The position numbers and the translations under genes were made by a program. Positions 1 to 9,249 of a DNA stretch of 64,000 nt are shown here, one piece after another. The first letter of the stretch is position 1; each line of letters opens with the position of its first letter. Source of the stretch: CBDFLD01 sp965249005 (GTDB lineage: Bacteria; Acidobacteriota; UBA6911). The notes below the pieces were generated by a model. That model was not told where the DNA came from. It ran no database searches and saw only the letters and a program-made list of their open reading frames with translations. Location of the stretch: assembly GCA_965249005.1 (NCBI GenBank), contig CBDFLD010000014.1, positions 124,001-188,000 on the forward strand. The letters are read 5' to 3'.

Positions 1-2
1 CC

Positions 3-50
3 TACGATCCCCAGCCTTCGTCTTCTCGCTACCTGGACATCATCGCCTGA
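3..50 (+). CDS. C-terminal end of a gene entering from the left
   Basis: One frame is open from the window edge to a TGA at 48-50 and would end in ...RYLDIIA. Only about 15 codons are visible, so no function can be assigned. The frame would be convergent with the AIM24-family gene that ends at 54, which makes a real gene end here plausible but not certain. Confidence 0.3.
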   Translation, partial: YDPQPSSSRYLDIIA

Positions 51-53
51 GAC

Positions 54-1082
54 TCAGTCTCCGTCGATGAGGTTGCCGAGCCCGAAGGTGTGATCGAGGA
101 TGGATCCTTCACCCTTGCGGGAACCGCCAGCCCTGGGGATGGCCTTGTATATTCGGTCCGCCAGGCGGCTCAGGGGCAACGACTGCAGCCAGACTTTGCC
201 GGGGCCGGTCAGGCTTGCATGAAACAAGCCTTCCCCACCGAAGAGGGCGGTCTTGATCTTGCCGACAAATTGGATGTCATAGCTCACGCTGGGCTGCAGA
301 GCAACCAGACAGCCCGTATCCACCCGGAGGTTCTGTCCCTCCTTCAATTCCAGCGCCTGAATCGTGCCCCCCGCGTGCACGAAGACCAAGCCGTCACCGT
401 CGAGCCTTTGCATGATGAAGCCTTCCCCTCCGAAGAGGCCGACTCCGATCTTCTTCTGGAATGCGATACCGATCGAGACTCCCCGGGCTGCGCAGAGAAA
501 ACTGTCCTTTTGACAGACCAAGGCCCCGCCGATGGTAGAGAGGTCCATGGGGATGATCTTGCCCGCGAAGGGGGCAGCGAAAGCCACCTGTTGTTTCCCG
601 TGCCCCGAGTTGGTGAAGATAGTCATGAAGAGACTTTCGCCAGTGAGAAGCCTCTTGCCGGCGCCCATGAGCCGATCCATGACTCCCTTCGAGACTTTGT
701 TCTCGGAGCCATCGCCAAAGACCGTGTTCATTTCGATTCCCTGCGTCATGTACATCATCGACCCTGCCTCGGCGACTGTGCTTTCGCCCGGATCGAGCTC
801 GACTTCGACGAATTGCATGTCATCTCCGTGAACCTCGAAGTCGATTTCGTGTGCCGTTCTTCCGGGTGCGGTGGGAATGGCCACCCGCCCACCGGAACTG
901 CCCCAATAGGCTGAAAACTCCGTTACTTCGCGGATCGGAGTCCATTCGGTCATGCCGGGTCGAAACACGAGGGTGTCCCTTTGAACGCTTCCGTTCTGTA
1001 TGTTGGACACGATCTTGTCTCTGGTTACGGGCCCTACTTGATGGCCGCCGAAGGCCATGTACCACTCGTCGGACGTTGCCAT
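54..1082 (-). CDS. GYF_2-AIM24 (TIGR00266) family protein
   Basis: The 342-residue product has two parts. Residues about 5-60 match the GYF_2 pattern (WYMAFGGHQVGPVT..., then TLVFRPGMTEWTPI), a small domain thought to bind peptides. Residues about 78-310 form the AIM24/TIGR00266 beta-rich fold, with glycine-rich turns such as GLFGGEGFIMQRLDGDG and TALFGGEGLFHASLTGPG. In bacteria the function of this family is unknown; the mitochondrial homologue AIM24 affects inner-membrane organisation. There is no signal peptide or membrane segment, so it is probably cytoplasmic. The start at 1082 follows a good ribosome site (TAGGAGA). It is transcribed divergently from the acyl-CoA dehydrogenase with a 173-bp gap that should hold both promoters. 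Confidence 0.88.
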   Translation of the reverse strand: MATSDEWYMAFGGHQVGPVTRDKIVSNIQNGSVQRDTLVFRPGMTEWTPIREVTEFSAYWGSSGGRVAIPTAPGRTAHEIDFEVHGDDMQFVEVELDPGESTVAEAGSMMYMTQGIEMNTVFGDGSENKVSKGVMDRLMGAGKRLLTGESLFMTIFTNSGHGKQQVAFAAPFAGKIIPMDLSTIGGALVCQKDSFLCAARGVSIGIAFQKKIGVGLFGGEGFIMQRLDGDGLVFVHAGGTIQALELKEGQNLRVDTGCLVALQPSVSYDIQFVGKIKTALFGGEGLFHASLTGPGKVWLQSLPLSRLADRIYKAIPRAGGSRKGEGSILDHTFGLGNLIDGD

Positions 1083-1255
1083 GCGCGTTCTCCTACTTTA
1101 AGAGTTCATCCCAGCTTCGCTTCCAAGCCTGCTCGTCAGTGTCCCATTTTTATGACATGCGCAGCCATTTTTATATAGAATAAGATAGCCTGTCACGCTC
1201 GGGTGACGCTTATCTTTCCGTAAGAAAACCACACGGCCAGGACGAGGAGCAAGCC

Positions 1256-3169
1256 ATGTCGGAGCAGGATCTACAAAAAAACGCCGCGGAACAGGAGGCG
1301 AGGGACGTCGCCGAGTCGGCACGCGAAACGGAATGGATCCAACCCAGTTTCTTGAGAGAGCTGTTCATGGGGCGACTGCGACTGGATCTGATCCATCCTC
1401 ATCCGGAGCAGGACCCGGAGGAGGAAGCCAGGGCCGACGTTTTTCTGGACCAACTCGAGGGCTTTTTGCGCAATCGCGTCGACAGCGAAAGCATCGATCG
1501 GGAGGGCGTGATTCCAGAAGAGATCGTGCAGGAGCTCCGTCAAATGGGAGCCTTCGGTATCAAGATTCCCCAGGAGTACGGCGGACTCGGCTTCTCGCAG
1601 CTAACCTATAATCGGGCCATGAAGCTCGTGAGCAGCCATGATGCCAACGTCTGCGCTCTGGTCTCGGCACATCAATCGATCGGTGTGCCGCAACCGCTGA
1701 AGTTGTTCGGCACCGCGGAGCAGAAGCGCAAGTACTTTCCGCGCCTGGCAAGGGGCGCTATTTCGGCATTCGCGCTCACGGAGGTTCATGCAGGATCAGA
1801 CCCGGGTAACCTTTCGACGCTGGCGACGCCGACGGAAGACGGAGAGGCGTTTATTCTCAACGGTGAAAAGCTATGGTGTACAAACGGCACCCGTGCCGAG
1901 CTCTTGTTGGTTATGGCCCTCACGCCGCCCAAGATGGTCGGGGGGAAGGAAAAGCGGCAGATCACGGCCTTTATCGTCGAGGCAAACTCCCCAGGCGTCG
2001 AAGTCGTGCGCCGATGCCACTTCATGGGACTGAAGGCGCTCGAAAACGGAGTCATCCGCTTCAATGACGTACGGGTGCCTCGAGAGAATATCCTCTGGAA
2101 GGAGGGCGCCGGCCTGAAGCTGGCGCTCATCACGCTCAATACGGGACGGTTGACCTTGCCCTCGAGCGTCACCGGAGTTTGCAAAACGGTGCTCGAAGTG
2201 TGTCGCAACTGGTCCAACGAGCGAGTGCAGTGGGGTGTGCCGATCGGCAAGCATGAAGCGTTGGCGGAAAAGCTCGCCCGCATGGCGTCTACCACGTTTG
2301 CAATGGAAGCCATTTCCGAACTGTGCGCATCCATGGTGGACCGCGGCGGCTACGACATTCGACTGGAAGCGGCGGTGGCCAAGATGTTCAATTCCGAGGC
2401 CGGCTGGAGGATCGTCGACGATGCCATCCAGGTGCGAGGCGGGAGAGGCTATGAAACCGCAAGCTCACTCGAGGCCCGGGGCGAGGCTCCGATTCCCTTG
2501 GAGCGGATGATGCGGGATTACCGAATCAACCTCATCTTCGAAGGATCGAGCGAGATCATGCGGCTGTTTCTCGCTCGCGAGGCAGTCGATTTTCACCTGC
2601 AGCTCGCCGGTGATCTCGTGAATCCTGAGGCAGGGTTGGGGCGGAAGCTGGGTGCGTTGGTCAAATCCGGTCTTTACTACGCGGGTTGGTATCCGAGGCT
2701 TTGGTTTGGGTCCGGGTATCTTCCCAGTTTCGGGTCCTTTGGCCGTTTGGCCCGGCACTTGCGCTACGTCGAGCGTTCCTGCCGCAAACTTGCCCGTATG
2801 TTGCTGTACGCAATCCTTCGCTACGGCCCGAAGCTGGAGCGAAAGCAAATGACGCTGTTTCGCTTCGTCGAGATAGGAGCCGAGCTGTTTGCCATGACCA
2901 GCGCGTGCGTCCGGGCCAAAATGTTGGAGAAAAAGGGGTTGGGGGTGGAGTCGGAGGAACTGGCGGATCACTTCTGCCGTCTCTCGAGACTTCGGGTCGC
3001 GTCGCTGTTTCATGTAATCTTCCACAACGAGGATGTCGCCACCTACCGTCTTTCCAAGCAAGTCCTGCAGGGAACTCACACCTGGGTCGAGAAGGGGATC
3101 GTCGGATTTCCATCCTACGAGGACGCGATTGCGGATGCGGAGGAAACCGAAGCCATCGGCATCCAGTGA
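1256..3169 (+). CDS. Acyl-CoA dehydrogenase, VLCAD/ACAD9-like
   Basis: FAD-dependent enzyme that makes the first double bond in fatty acyl-CoA beta-oxidation. At 637 residues it is longer than the usual 380-400-residue ACAD and has the extra C-terminal helical region seen in VLCAD/ACAD9-type enzymes. Visible signatures are the substrate/FAD-loop stretch FALTEVHAGSDPGNL near residue 172, GEKLWCTNGT, and the C-terminal catalytic motif YRINLIFEGSSEIMRLF with the Glu of FEG in the base position. An AGGAG ribosome site precedes the ATG. It stands alone; no hydratase, thiolase or electron-transfer partner is adjacent. Confidence 0.93.
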   Translation: MSEQDLQKNAAEQEARDVAESARETEWIQPSFLRELFMGRLRLDLIHPHPEQDPEEEARADVFLDQLEGFLRNRVDSESIDREGVIPEEIVQELRQMGAFGIKIPQEYGGLGFSQLTYNRAMKLVSSHDANVCALVSAHQSIGVPQPLKLFGTAEQKRKYFPRLARGAISAFALTEVHAGSDPGNLSTLATPTEDGEAFILNGEKLWCTNGTRAELLLVMALTPPKMVGGKEKRQITAFIVEANSPGVEVVRRCHFMGLKALENGVIRFNDVRVPRENILWKEGAGLKLALITLNTGRLTLPSSVTGVCKTVLEVCRNWSNERVQWGVPIGKHEALAEKLARMASTTFAMEAISELCASMVDRGGYDIRLEAAVAKMFNSEAGWRIVDDAIQVRGGRGYETASSLEARGEAPIPLERMMRDYRINLIFEGSSEIMRLFLAREAVDFHLQLAGDLVNPEAGLGRKLGALVKSGLYYAGWYPRLWFGSGYLPSFGSFGRLARHLRYVERSCRKLARMLLYAILRYGPKLERKQMTLFRFVEIGAELFAMTSACVRAKMLEKKGLGVESEELADHFCRLSRLRVASLFHVIFHNEDVATYRLSKQVLQGTHTWVEKGIVGFPSYEDAIADAEETEAIGIQ

Positions 3170-3408
3170 TAGCTGCTATCCGCCTGCCGCGCCGGGCGAC
3201 TGACGGCGTTTCCCTTGCAAACACATACGCACGAGGGGTTTGTGCGCCGGTGTCGGCGTTGAGTAGTGCACCGGACTGCAGGGCTAATTCTTTAGCGCTG
3301 TGCTGTCGATAAGGCAAGATATCCAAGACGATTAGCAACACGCGGGCACCCAGGGGAACTTTCGTTCGAGGGGGTTGTCGATGCGGAGCTGAAGGTGGTT
3401 CGGTCACA

Positions 3409-4191
3409 ATGAAAGATAGAGCGACTCAACAAGCGGCTCGAGAAGCGGCTCAGGAAAAGACAGGCAAGCGCTGGCTGAAGGCGGAGCTTCACTCTCACTG
3501 CAGCATGGACCCGGTCGACTACAAGATCTGTCATCAGACTCCGGAGCAATTGATTGAGAAGGCCGCGTGTCTCGGCTACGACGTTCTTGCCATTACATGC
3601 CATGACCTCGACATATGGAACCTTCCGCTGGCGGACTATGCGAAGGAACACGGGATCACGCTGATTCCCGCCATGGAGGTTTCGACCGAGGGAATACGCC
3701 ACACGTTGGTCTACAATTTCCGAGCGGAGGCGGAGGAGATCAATACGATCGCCAAGATTCGCGATCGGAGACGAGAAGACACGTTGGTCGTGGCGGCGCA
3801 CCCTTACTTTCCGTCACGAAAATGTCTGGGAAAACTGGTGGAAGAGAATATCGACGTCTTCGATGCAATCGAGAATTCGAGCTTCTACGTCCCCGGTTTG
3901 GATTTCAATCGCAAAGCTCGTAGAGTCGCCGGAATTCACGAAAAGCCAATGGTGGGAAACGGGGACGTCCACCTGCTCTGGCAGCTTGGACGGACCTTTA
4001 GCTGGATTTATGCCGAGCAGAACGTGGTCGACGTTCTTTCTGCGGTAAAAAAAGGACTGGTAAGAGTGGAGACCAGGCCCATTGCCTACTGGGATGTGCC
4101 GAGGTTTTGGGGAACGGCGCTGCTCCGGAGTTGGTTTCCTGCCCGTCTTGCCCCAACTCTGTCCCCCTACAAATGGACCACCGCCGAGTGA
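3409..4191 (+). CDS. PHP-domain phosphoesterase family protein
   Basis: The 260-residue protein begins its catalytic domain at about residue 25 with ELHSHCSMDP, the first metal-binding motif of the PHP (polymerase and histidinol phosphatase) superfamily. It continues with ITCHDLD, VAAHPYFPS and NGDVHLLWQLG, which supply the other histidines and aspartates of a tri-metal centre. It probably hydrolyses a small phosphorylated substrate; the exact substrate cannot be told. The gene ends one base before the convergent dGTPase gene. The upstream 240 bp shows no recognisable feature. Confidence 0.85.
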   Translation: MKDRATQQAAREAAQEKTGKRWLKAELHSHCSMDPVDYKICHQTPEQLIEKAACLGYDVLAITCHDLDIWNLPLADYAKEHGITLIPAMEVSTEGIRHTLVYNFRAEAEEINTIAKIRDRRREDTLVVAAHPYFPSRKCLGKLVEENIDVFDAIENSSFYVPGLDFNRKARRVAGIHEKPMVGNGDVHLLWQLGRTFSWIYAEQNVVDVLSAVKKGLVRVETRPIAYWDVPRFWGTALLRSWFPARLAPTLSPYKWTTAE

Positions 4192-4192
4192 C

Positions 4193-5533
4193 TCATAGAG
4201 AATCGAAGAGGGAAGGGGAGTCCAGTCCGCGCAGCTGATTGTGTAGGCGCACCGCGTCCATGTCGGTCAGCAGCGCCAGGAAATTGCAAATCCCTCGGGC
4301 AGCCTCCGTTTCGCCCTTTCCGAGATAGTCCCTTATCAAGGGCCGGTAGTACCTTGGAATGACTTCCCGGTTCTCTCGCTCCACCAGCTCCACCATCAGC
4401 AGGTGAAACAAGTCTCGTAGAATTTCCTTTCCGCGTGCGGTCATGGCGGTGACCCTCGGATGGGTGATCATCGCTTCCCAGGCAATCGATTTGTAAAGCG
4501 TGGCCAGGATCCGAGCTTCCTCCGGAACGACCAGTTGCCACGCGTAATCGGCTCTGAGGCTTCGGTCGATAGGCCGGAGCGAGACCGCCGTCACGAGCTC
4601 GTCGAGAATATCCCGCATCGCCGTCTTCTGGCGTGCATGATCATCACCCAGGCCAGGCTGGCGAATGCGTTCCGCTAGAGAGCGAAGGTGGGCTTGGACG
4701 TCCGCGTCGGAGACTGTCGGTGCCCTTTCGGCTTCTTGTGTGGTGCCATAGCGGCCGGCGATACGGTCGACGAAGCTCGGCTCCTGGAGAGTCCCGGCCT
4801 CGAGGAAATGGCCCTGCAAGGCATCTTCGACGTCATGGACGGAATACGCGCAGTCATCTGCCCAATTCAGAATCTGGCAATTGATCGACACTCGTGGGCG
4901 AATGCCCTGGTTGCTCTTTGTGGTCGTCAGCAACTCGGCTCCGTCTTGAATTGTCCAACGCGCACTCTCACGATCGGATGCAAAGATGAACTTGTCGTGC
5001 TCCAGATCCTGCTCATAGGGATATTTCATCACGGCGGCCAGGGTGGCCCGTGTCAGGTTCAACCCGGGGTAGGATGGAGACTTCGGCTCGGCCGAGACGA
5101 GGATGTGAAACGTTTGAGCGTTGCCCTCGAAACGAAGTGTCTGACTGCCACTCATCCCGATCTTACGGCTGAACTCCTGCATGCAACCGTCCAGGGTCCG
5201 TTCACCGGCGTGTCCAAACGGCGGGTGCCCCAGATCGTGGGCGAGGGCGGCCGCTTCCACGGCTTCCGGCGTCGTGCTACGGGACAGCTGCGTTTCATCC
5301 ACGATGAGATTGTTGGCGATTGCCCGAGCCAACTGGGACGCCTCGATGCTGTGCGTCAATCGAGTGCGATAAAAATCAGCATGACCAATGCCCAGCACTT
5401 GAGTTTTGCCCTGAAGTCGGCGGAATGCCGCACTATGAAGAATTCGATCGCGGTCTCTTTCGGTAGGGTGGCGACGATCGCGAGGCGACTGAGGCTGTTC
5501 TTCGTGCTGACGCTCCAGAAGGAAACGGTCCAT
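4193..5533 (-). CDS. dgt: Deoxyguanosinetriphosphate triphosphohydrolase-like protein (dGTPase)
   Basis: HD-superfamily dNTP triphosphohydrolase, which removes triphosphate from dGTP and related dNTPs. The N-terminal signature DRILHSAAFRRLQGKTQV and TRLTHSIEASQLAR are diagnostic, and the HD metal-binding motif is seen as AHDLGHPPFGHAGE near residue 100. Further family blocks are ILNWADDCAYSVHDVEDA and YKSIAWEAMITHPRV. The length of 446 residues is normal for the family. Upstream of its start lies the heptamer array now split by an IS1380 element, so the natural upstream region of this gene has been altered. Confidence 0.92.
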   Translation of the reverse strand: MDRFLLERQHEEQPQSPRDRRHPTERDRDRILHSAAFRRLQGKTQVLGIGHADFYRTRLTHSIEASQLARAIANNLIVDETQLSRSTTPEAVEAAALAHDLGHPPFGHAGERTLDGCMQEFSRKIGMSGSQTLRFEGNAQTFHILVSAEPKSPSYPGLNLTRATLAAVMKYPYEQDLEHDKFIFASDRESARWTIQDGAELLTTTKSNQGIRPRVSINCQILNWADDCAYSVHDVEDALQGHFLEAGTLQEPSFVDRIAGRYGTTQEAERAPTVSDADVQAHLRSLAERIRQPGLGDDHARQKTAMRDILDELVTAVSLRPIDRSLRADYAWQLVVPEEARILATLYKSIAWEAMITHPRVTAMTARGKEILRDLFHLLMVELVERENREVIPRYYRPLIRDYLGKGETEAARGICNFLALLTDMDAVRLHNQLRGLDSPSLFDSL

Positions 5534-5551
5534 GCAGAGTTAGCATAAGAC

Positions 5552-5613
5552 GTCTGGCGTCGTGCGTCTAGCGTCTAGCGCTTTGCGTCGAGCGGGATCC
5601 GTCTAGCGCTAGA
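5552..5613. repeat. Heptamer array, left arm
   Basis: Nine in-register 7-bp units (GTCTGGC, GTCGTGC, GTCTAGC, GTCTAGC, GCTTTGC, GTCGAGC, GGGATCC, GTCTAGC, then GCTAGA which is the IS target) run without spacing. The right arm after the IS at 7466-7510 carries the reverse complement of the same unit types. Joined together the two arms make an inverted array centred on the palindrome GTCTAGC-GCTAGAC. Confidence 0.85.
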
Positions 5614-7465
5614 CCTTAGTCCAGCGTGATTTTTTGCATGAGGAGGAAGAAAAGCCCTGGAACGTGCGCCGTTACGGGATAAAATGCGTTTGATATATTT
5701 ACAAGACATCCCGAAAGGAGCACATTCCAGGTGAATAAAAGAAACCACAGAATCCTCCTCCGAGACAAGCAAAATCTTACACGCCGGTTGGAAAGAAATC
5801 AGTTTGAGGACCGGTCCGATCCTATGTTCAAGGACTCCAACACCTACTACGAGATCGCCGAGAGAACGCGCGCCATCGGATCTGGTGGTATCGGAGCCAT
5901 TCACAAGCTCGTGTGTAAGCTTGGATTGGACAAAGATATCAACAGAAACATCGTTTTGCTCAAGTACCACTTTCCTTACTGGGAATCCGATCATGTACTG
6001 AACATCGCATACAACGTCTTGTCGGGTGGAACCTGTCTCGAAGATATCGAGCGGTTGCGCCAGGATGAGACCTACATGAACGGACTGGGAGCCGAGAGGA
6101 TTCCGGATCCCACGACGGCTGGAGATTTCCTCCGTCGTTTCGATGAGGATTGGATCTTCGGACTTCAGGAAACCATCAATGAAACCCGAACCAAGGTGTG
6201 GAAGTTGCAGGATGCTTCCTTCCGGAAGGAGGCCATCATCGACGTGGACGGGACCGTCGCCGGAACCTTGGGGGAATGCAAGGAAGGAATGGACATTGCC
6301 TACAACGGGATCTGGGGTTACGCACCGTTGATCGTGACCTTGGCCAATACGAATGAGGTCCTCTATCTGATGAATCGGCCGGGCAACCGTCCCTCTTCCG
6401 ACGGAGCGGCCGAGTGGATGGACCGGGCAATCGATCTGGTGTCGTCGGTGTTTACGAAGGTCTGGCTTCGGGGCGACACGGATTTCTCGCTGACGAGAAA
6501 CTTCGATCGCTGGGACGAGCGGGTTGGTTTTGTCTTTGGTTATGACGCCAAGCCGAACCTGGTCGGGATGGCCGATGCCCTGCCGGAGAGACAATGGAAA
6601 CCGCTCGAGCGGCCTCCTCGTTATGAGGTCAAGAGCGAAGAACGGCGCCGTCCGGAAAACGTCAAAGAACAAGTAATCAAGGAGAGAGAATTCAAGAACA
6701 TCCGCCTGCAGAGCGAGCAGGTCGCCGAGTTTGACTATCGTCCCGGACACTGTAAGAAAACCTATCGCATGGTTGTGGTTCGGAAGAACCTCACGATCGA
6801 AAAGGGGGAGCACCGGCTGTTTGATGAGGTCCGGTACTTCTTCTACATCACCAACGATCGGGAGATGACGATGGGAGAAGTGGTCCTTTTTGCCAACGAT
6901 CGCTGCAACCAGGAAAACGTCATCGGTCAGCTCAAGAGTGGAGTGAACGCCTTGAGGATGCCTTCGGACAGTCTGGTATCGAACTGGGCCTACATGGTCA
7001 TCGCATCGCTGGCGTGGAATCTGAAGGCCTGGTATGGCCTGGTGACGCAGGCGCCGACAGTACGTCGTGATATCTTGAGGATGGAGTTCAAACGCTTCCT
7101 GGTGAACTTTGTGCAAATACCCTGTCAGATTGTAAGAACCGGTCGTCGCCTCGTTTACAGGATATTGGCCTATAGCAAGCATCTCGAAACCTTTTTGGCG
7201 ACGTTCGACTATATCAGGCAACTCAGGTTTACTTGAAGGCGCCTCGCCGGCGGGTGAGCCCGTACCCCCGGCGGAGCAAGAGTGGCGGGCGAAAGGAAGG
7301 GCATAACAGAGACAAACAAGATCAAGTGATCCAGACAACCAATGGAAGGTTTGTCTCTTGTGTTTCTCTTTGCTTTCCCTGTTACGCACAAGGAGCTGAA
7401 ATCCACGAGATATTCGGAAAAGGCAAACGATTTTCCGAGCGAGCTCATACCTCGCTTATTTTGGG
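5614..7465 (+). mobile_element. IS1380-family insertion sequence, copy A
   Basis: This 1852-bp element is repeated with the same length and internal layout at 22686-24537. Both ends are fixed by comparison of the two copies: they begin CCTTAGTCCAGCG and end ATTTTGGG. The ends form a weak inverted repeat (CC...AGCGNG). A 6-bp direct repeat GCTAGA flanks it (5608-5613 and 7466-7471). It carries one transposase gene. The element sits exactly at the centre of an inverted heptamer array. Confidence 0.93.
5731..7236 (+). CDS. IS1380-family DDE transposase (copy A)
   Basis: The 501-residue product has the N-terminal IS1380 signatures ESDHVLNIAYNVLSGGT, LEDIERLR and AERIPDPTTAGDFLRRF, and a DDE catalytic triad visible as IDVDGTV, LRGDTDFS and CNQENVIGQLK. 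The start is a GTG at 5731 preceded by AAAGGAG at an ideal distance. The predicted protein is identical to that of copy B at 22803, so both copies look intact and recently moved. A long antisense frame over this gene is only a shadow. Confidence 0.95.
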   Translation: MNKRNHRILLRDKQNLTRRLERNQFEDRSDPMFKDSNTYYEIAERTRAIGSGGIGAIHKLVCKLGLDKDINRNIVLLKYHFPYWESDHVLNIAYNVLSGGTCLEDIERLRQDETYMNGLGAERIPDPTTAGDFLRRFDEDWIFGLQETINETRTKVWKLQDASFRKEAIIDVDGTVAGTLGECKEGMDIAYNGIWGYAPLIVTLANTNEVLYLMNRPGNRPSSDGAAEWMDRAIDLVSSVFTKVWLRGDTDFSLTRNFDRWDERVGFVFGYDAKPNLVGMADALPERQWKPLERPPRYEVKSEERRRPENVKEQVIKEREFKNIRLQSEQVAEFDYRPGHCKKTYRMVVVRKNLTIEKGEHRLFDEVRYFFYITNDREMTMGEVVLFANDRCNQENVIGQLKSGVNALRMPSDSLVSNWAYMVIASLAWNLKAWYGLVTQAPTVRRDILRMEFKRFLVNFVQIPCQIVRTGRRLVYRILAYSKHLETFLATFDYIRQLRFT

Positions 7466-7510
7466 GCTAGACGCACGACGCCAGACGCTAGACGCCACAC
7501 GGATCCCGCT
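7466..7510. repeat. Heptamer array, right arm
   Basis: Six 7-bp units (GCTAGAC, GCACGAC, GCCAGAC, GCTAGAC, GCCACAC, GGATCCC) followed by GCT directly before the stop codon of the LOG-family gene. They are the reverse complements of unit types in the left arm at 5552-5613, including GTCTGGC-GTCGTGC-GTCTAGC in the mirrored order. Confidence 0.85.
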
Positions 7511-8344
7511 TTACACTTTGTGGATGCGGATCAGCTCGGTCTTGAGGTACTCGAAGGCTTCACCGGGGTCGTTGGAAACGTGAATGAGATCCAAGTCGCC
7601 GGCGGATATGGTTCCCCAGCGAACCATCGCCTCAAGATTCAAGACGTCCTCCCAGTAGGCGGAGCCGTATAGCACGATGGGCATCTTCTTCCGTGTTTTT
7701 TCAGTCTGCAGCAAGGTCAGCACTTCGAAAAGCTCATCACAGGTTCCGAATCCGCCGGGAAAGACGACAAGGGCCTTGGCCGGATAGACGAACCAGAACT
7801 TTCGCATGAAGAAGTAGTGGAACTCGAAGGCAAGCTCTTTGGGAACGTAGGAATTGATTCCCTGCTCAAAAGGAAGGCTGATGGACAGGCCGATCGACGG
7901 CCCGCCTGCCTCGTGCGCGCCGCGATTCGCGGCCTCCATGATCCCGGGCCCCCCGCCAGAGCAGATGAGAAGACGTTTGAAACCTGAGTCCAACGTCTTG
8001 GACCAGTCCACCAGCAACCCCGCCAGTTGCTTGGTATCCTCGTAATAACGGGAGAGTTTGTGCCGGCGCTCAGCGGTCTCGAGCTCTGCGCGAAGCTGTT
8101 CCTGGGGTTGTTTGCCTTCCTGCAGACGCCGCTTCACTTCCGTCACCTCCTGAGCGGTAATTTCTGCGGGAAGCGCGCGGGCAGAGCCAAAGAAAACAAT
8201 CGTGTCCTCGACACGCTGCCTCCGTAGGCGGCTGGCAGGTTCCAGGTATTCCGACAGCAGTCGTATGGCCCGTGCGTCCCGCCCGCGAAGAAAGCGGCGA
8301 TTGAGGTACGCCTTTGGGGGGTTCGCCGGTTTAGATTCTGACAT
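7511..8344 (-). CDS. LOG-family protein (TIGR00730 Rossmann fold)
   Basis: The 277-residue protein carries the lysine-decarboxylase-like/LOG signatures ICSGGGPGIMEAANRGA (residues about 127-143) and FPGGFGTCDELFE (about 193-205), the PGGxGTxxE motif that binds nucleoside monophosphate. Family members are cytokinin-type nucleoside 5'-monophosphate phosphoribohydrolases; in bacteria the likely role is cleavage of AMP-type nucleotides to base and ribose phosphate. About 90 extra N-terminal residues form a charged helical extension, as in the longer type II LOGs. It lies upstream of nothing on its strand except the heptamer array and precedes thiD-mgtE in the same direction. Confidence 0.88.
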   Translation of the reverse strand: MSESKPANPPKAYLNRRFLRGRDARAIRLLSEYLEPASRLRRQRVEDTIVFFGSARALPAEITAQEVTEVKRRLQEGKQPQEQLRAELETAERRHKLSRYYEDTKQLAGLLVDWSKTLDSGFKRLLICSGGGPGIMEAANRGAHEAGGPSIGLSISLPFEQGINSYVPKELAFEFHYFFMRKFWFVYPAKALVVFPGGFGTCDELFEVLTLLQTEKTRKKMPIVLYGSAYWEDVLNLEAMVRWGTISAGDLDLIHVSNDPGEAFEYLKTELIRIHKV

Positions 8345-8422
8345 GGGTTTTTACCGTGTGGCTTGTGTACGAATGTCCAATGGCTGTGCGAAAGGGCAGC
8401 GGGAAATTCATGATCTTCGGGG

Positions 8423-9223
8423 TCAATGCCCCATCCCTTCCTCATCGATGGTGATTTGATGACTGACCGGACCCACTCCTTTCCCGATTATGGGATGCTC
8501 ACGGATGGCCTGGGTAATGAACCGCTTTGCCAGGCTCACGGCGTCGGGCAGGGACTTTCCTTTTGCCAGTTCCGCCGCGATGGTCGCCGAATAGGTACAT
8601 CCCGTTCCATGCGTATGCGGGGTGTGGATTCGTTCTGCCCGAAACTCGTGCACCTGTTCCCTATAGTAGAGCAGGTCCAAGGCATCATCTTTCAAATGCC
8701 CTCCTTTTACCAGCACCGCTTTCGTACCTAAACGAGTTATTCGGCGAGCGGCCTTCTCCATCGTCGACCGATCCTCTACCCGTATATCGGCCAGCGCGCT
8801 TGCTTCATGTAGATTCGGCGTGACGAGGAAGGCCTTGGGGAGCAGGAACCGAACAAGATCCTCCACGGCGTCCGGCTCCAGGAGCGCGGTTCCATGCTTG
8901 GAGATCATCACCGGATCGACAACCAATGGAAAATCGAAGCGCGACGCTTTCGAGCCGATGGCCCGAATGATCTCACCGTTTCCGAGAGCCCCCGTCTTGG
9001 CGGCGGATGGAGGGATGTCCGAGAGAATCGCATCCAGTTGGGCGACAACCAGATCCGTGGACAGGACTTCGACGGTCTCCAACCGTTGCGTATTCTGCAC
9101 CGTCACCAGTGTGACAACGCTGGTTCCGAAGACCTTGCGCTGGTGAAAGGTCTTCAGATCCGCCTGAATCCCGGCGCCTCCGGAGGGGTCTGACCCTGCA
9201 ATTGTCATCGCCACAAAGGTCAT
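8423..9223 (-). CDS. thiD: Hydroxymethylpyrimidine / phosphomethylpyrimidine kinase
   Basis: Ribokinase-fold kinase that phosphorylates HMP and HMP-phosphate in thiamine biosynthesis. The N-terminus shows MTIAGSDPSGGAGIQADLKTF, which binds substrate, and the C-terminus shows THGTGCTYSATIAAEL with the anion hole and catalytic Asp-position region of the family. VLVKGGHL is also typical. The length of 266 residues is standard. It starts 27 bp after the end of mgtE and is probably co-transcribed with it. No other thi genes are in the window and no TPP riboswitch is apparent. Confidence 0.93.
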   Translation of the reverse strand: MTFVAMTIAGSDPSGGAGIQADLKTFHQRKVFGTSVVTLVTVQNTQRLETVEVLSTDLVVAQLDAILSDIPPSAAKTGALGNGEIIRAIGSKASRFDFPLVVDPVMISKHGTALLEPDAVEDLVRFLLPKAFLVTPNLHEASALADIRVEDRSTMEKAARRITRLGTKAVLVKGGHLKDDALDLLYYREQVHEFRAERIHTPHTHGTGCTYSATIAAELAKGKSLPDAVSLAKRFITQAIREHPIIGKGVGPVSHQITIDEEGMGH

Positions 9224-9249
9224 GCTCTACCTCGATTGTCGCTTGCTTG

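Noticed and set aside
5575..7389. 604-residue minus-strand frame over IS1380 copy A (and its equal at 22665-24461)
   Set aside because: It is antisense to the transposase, lacks family features and exists in both copies only because the IS is duplicated.
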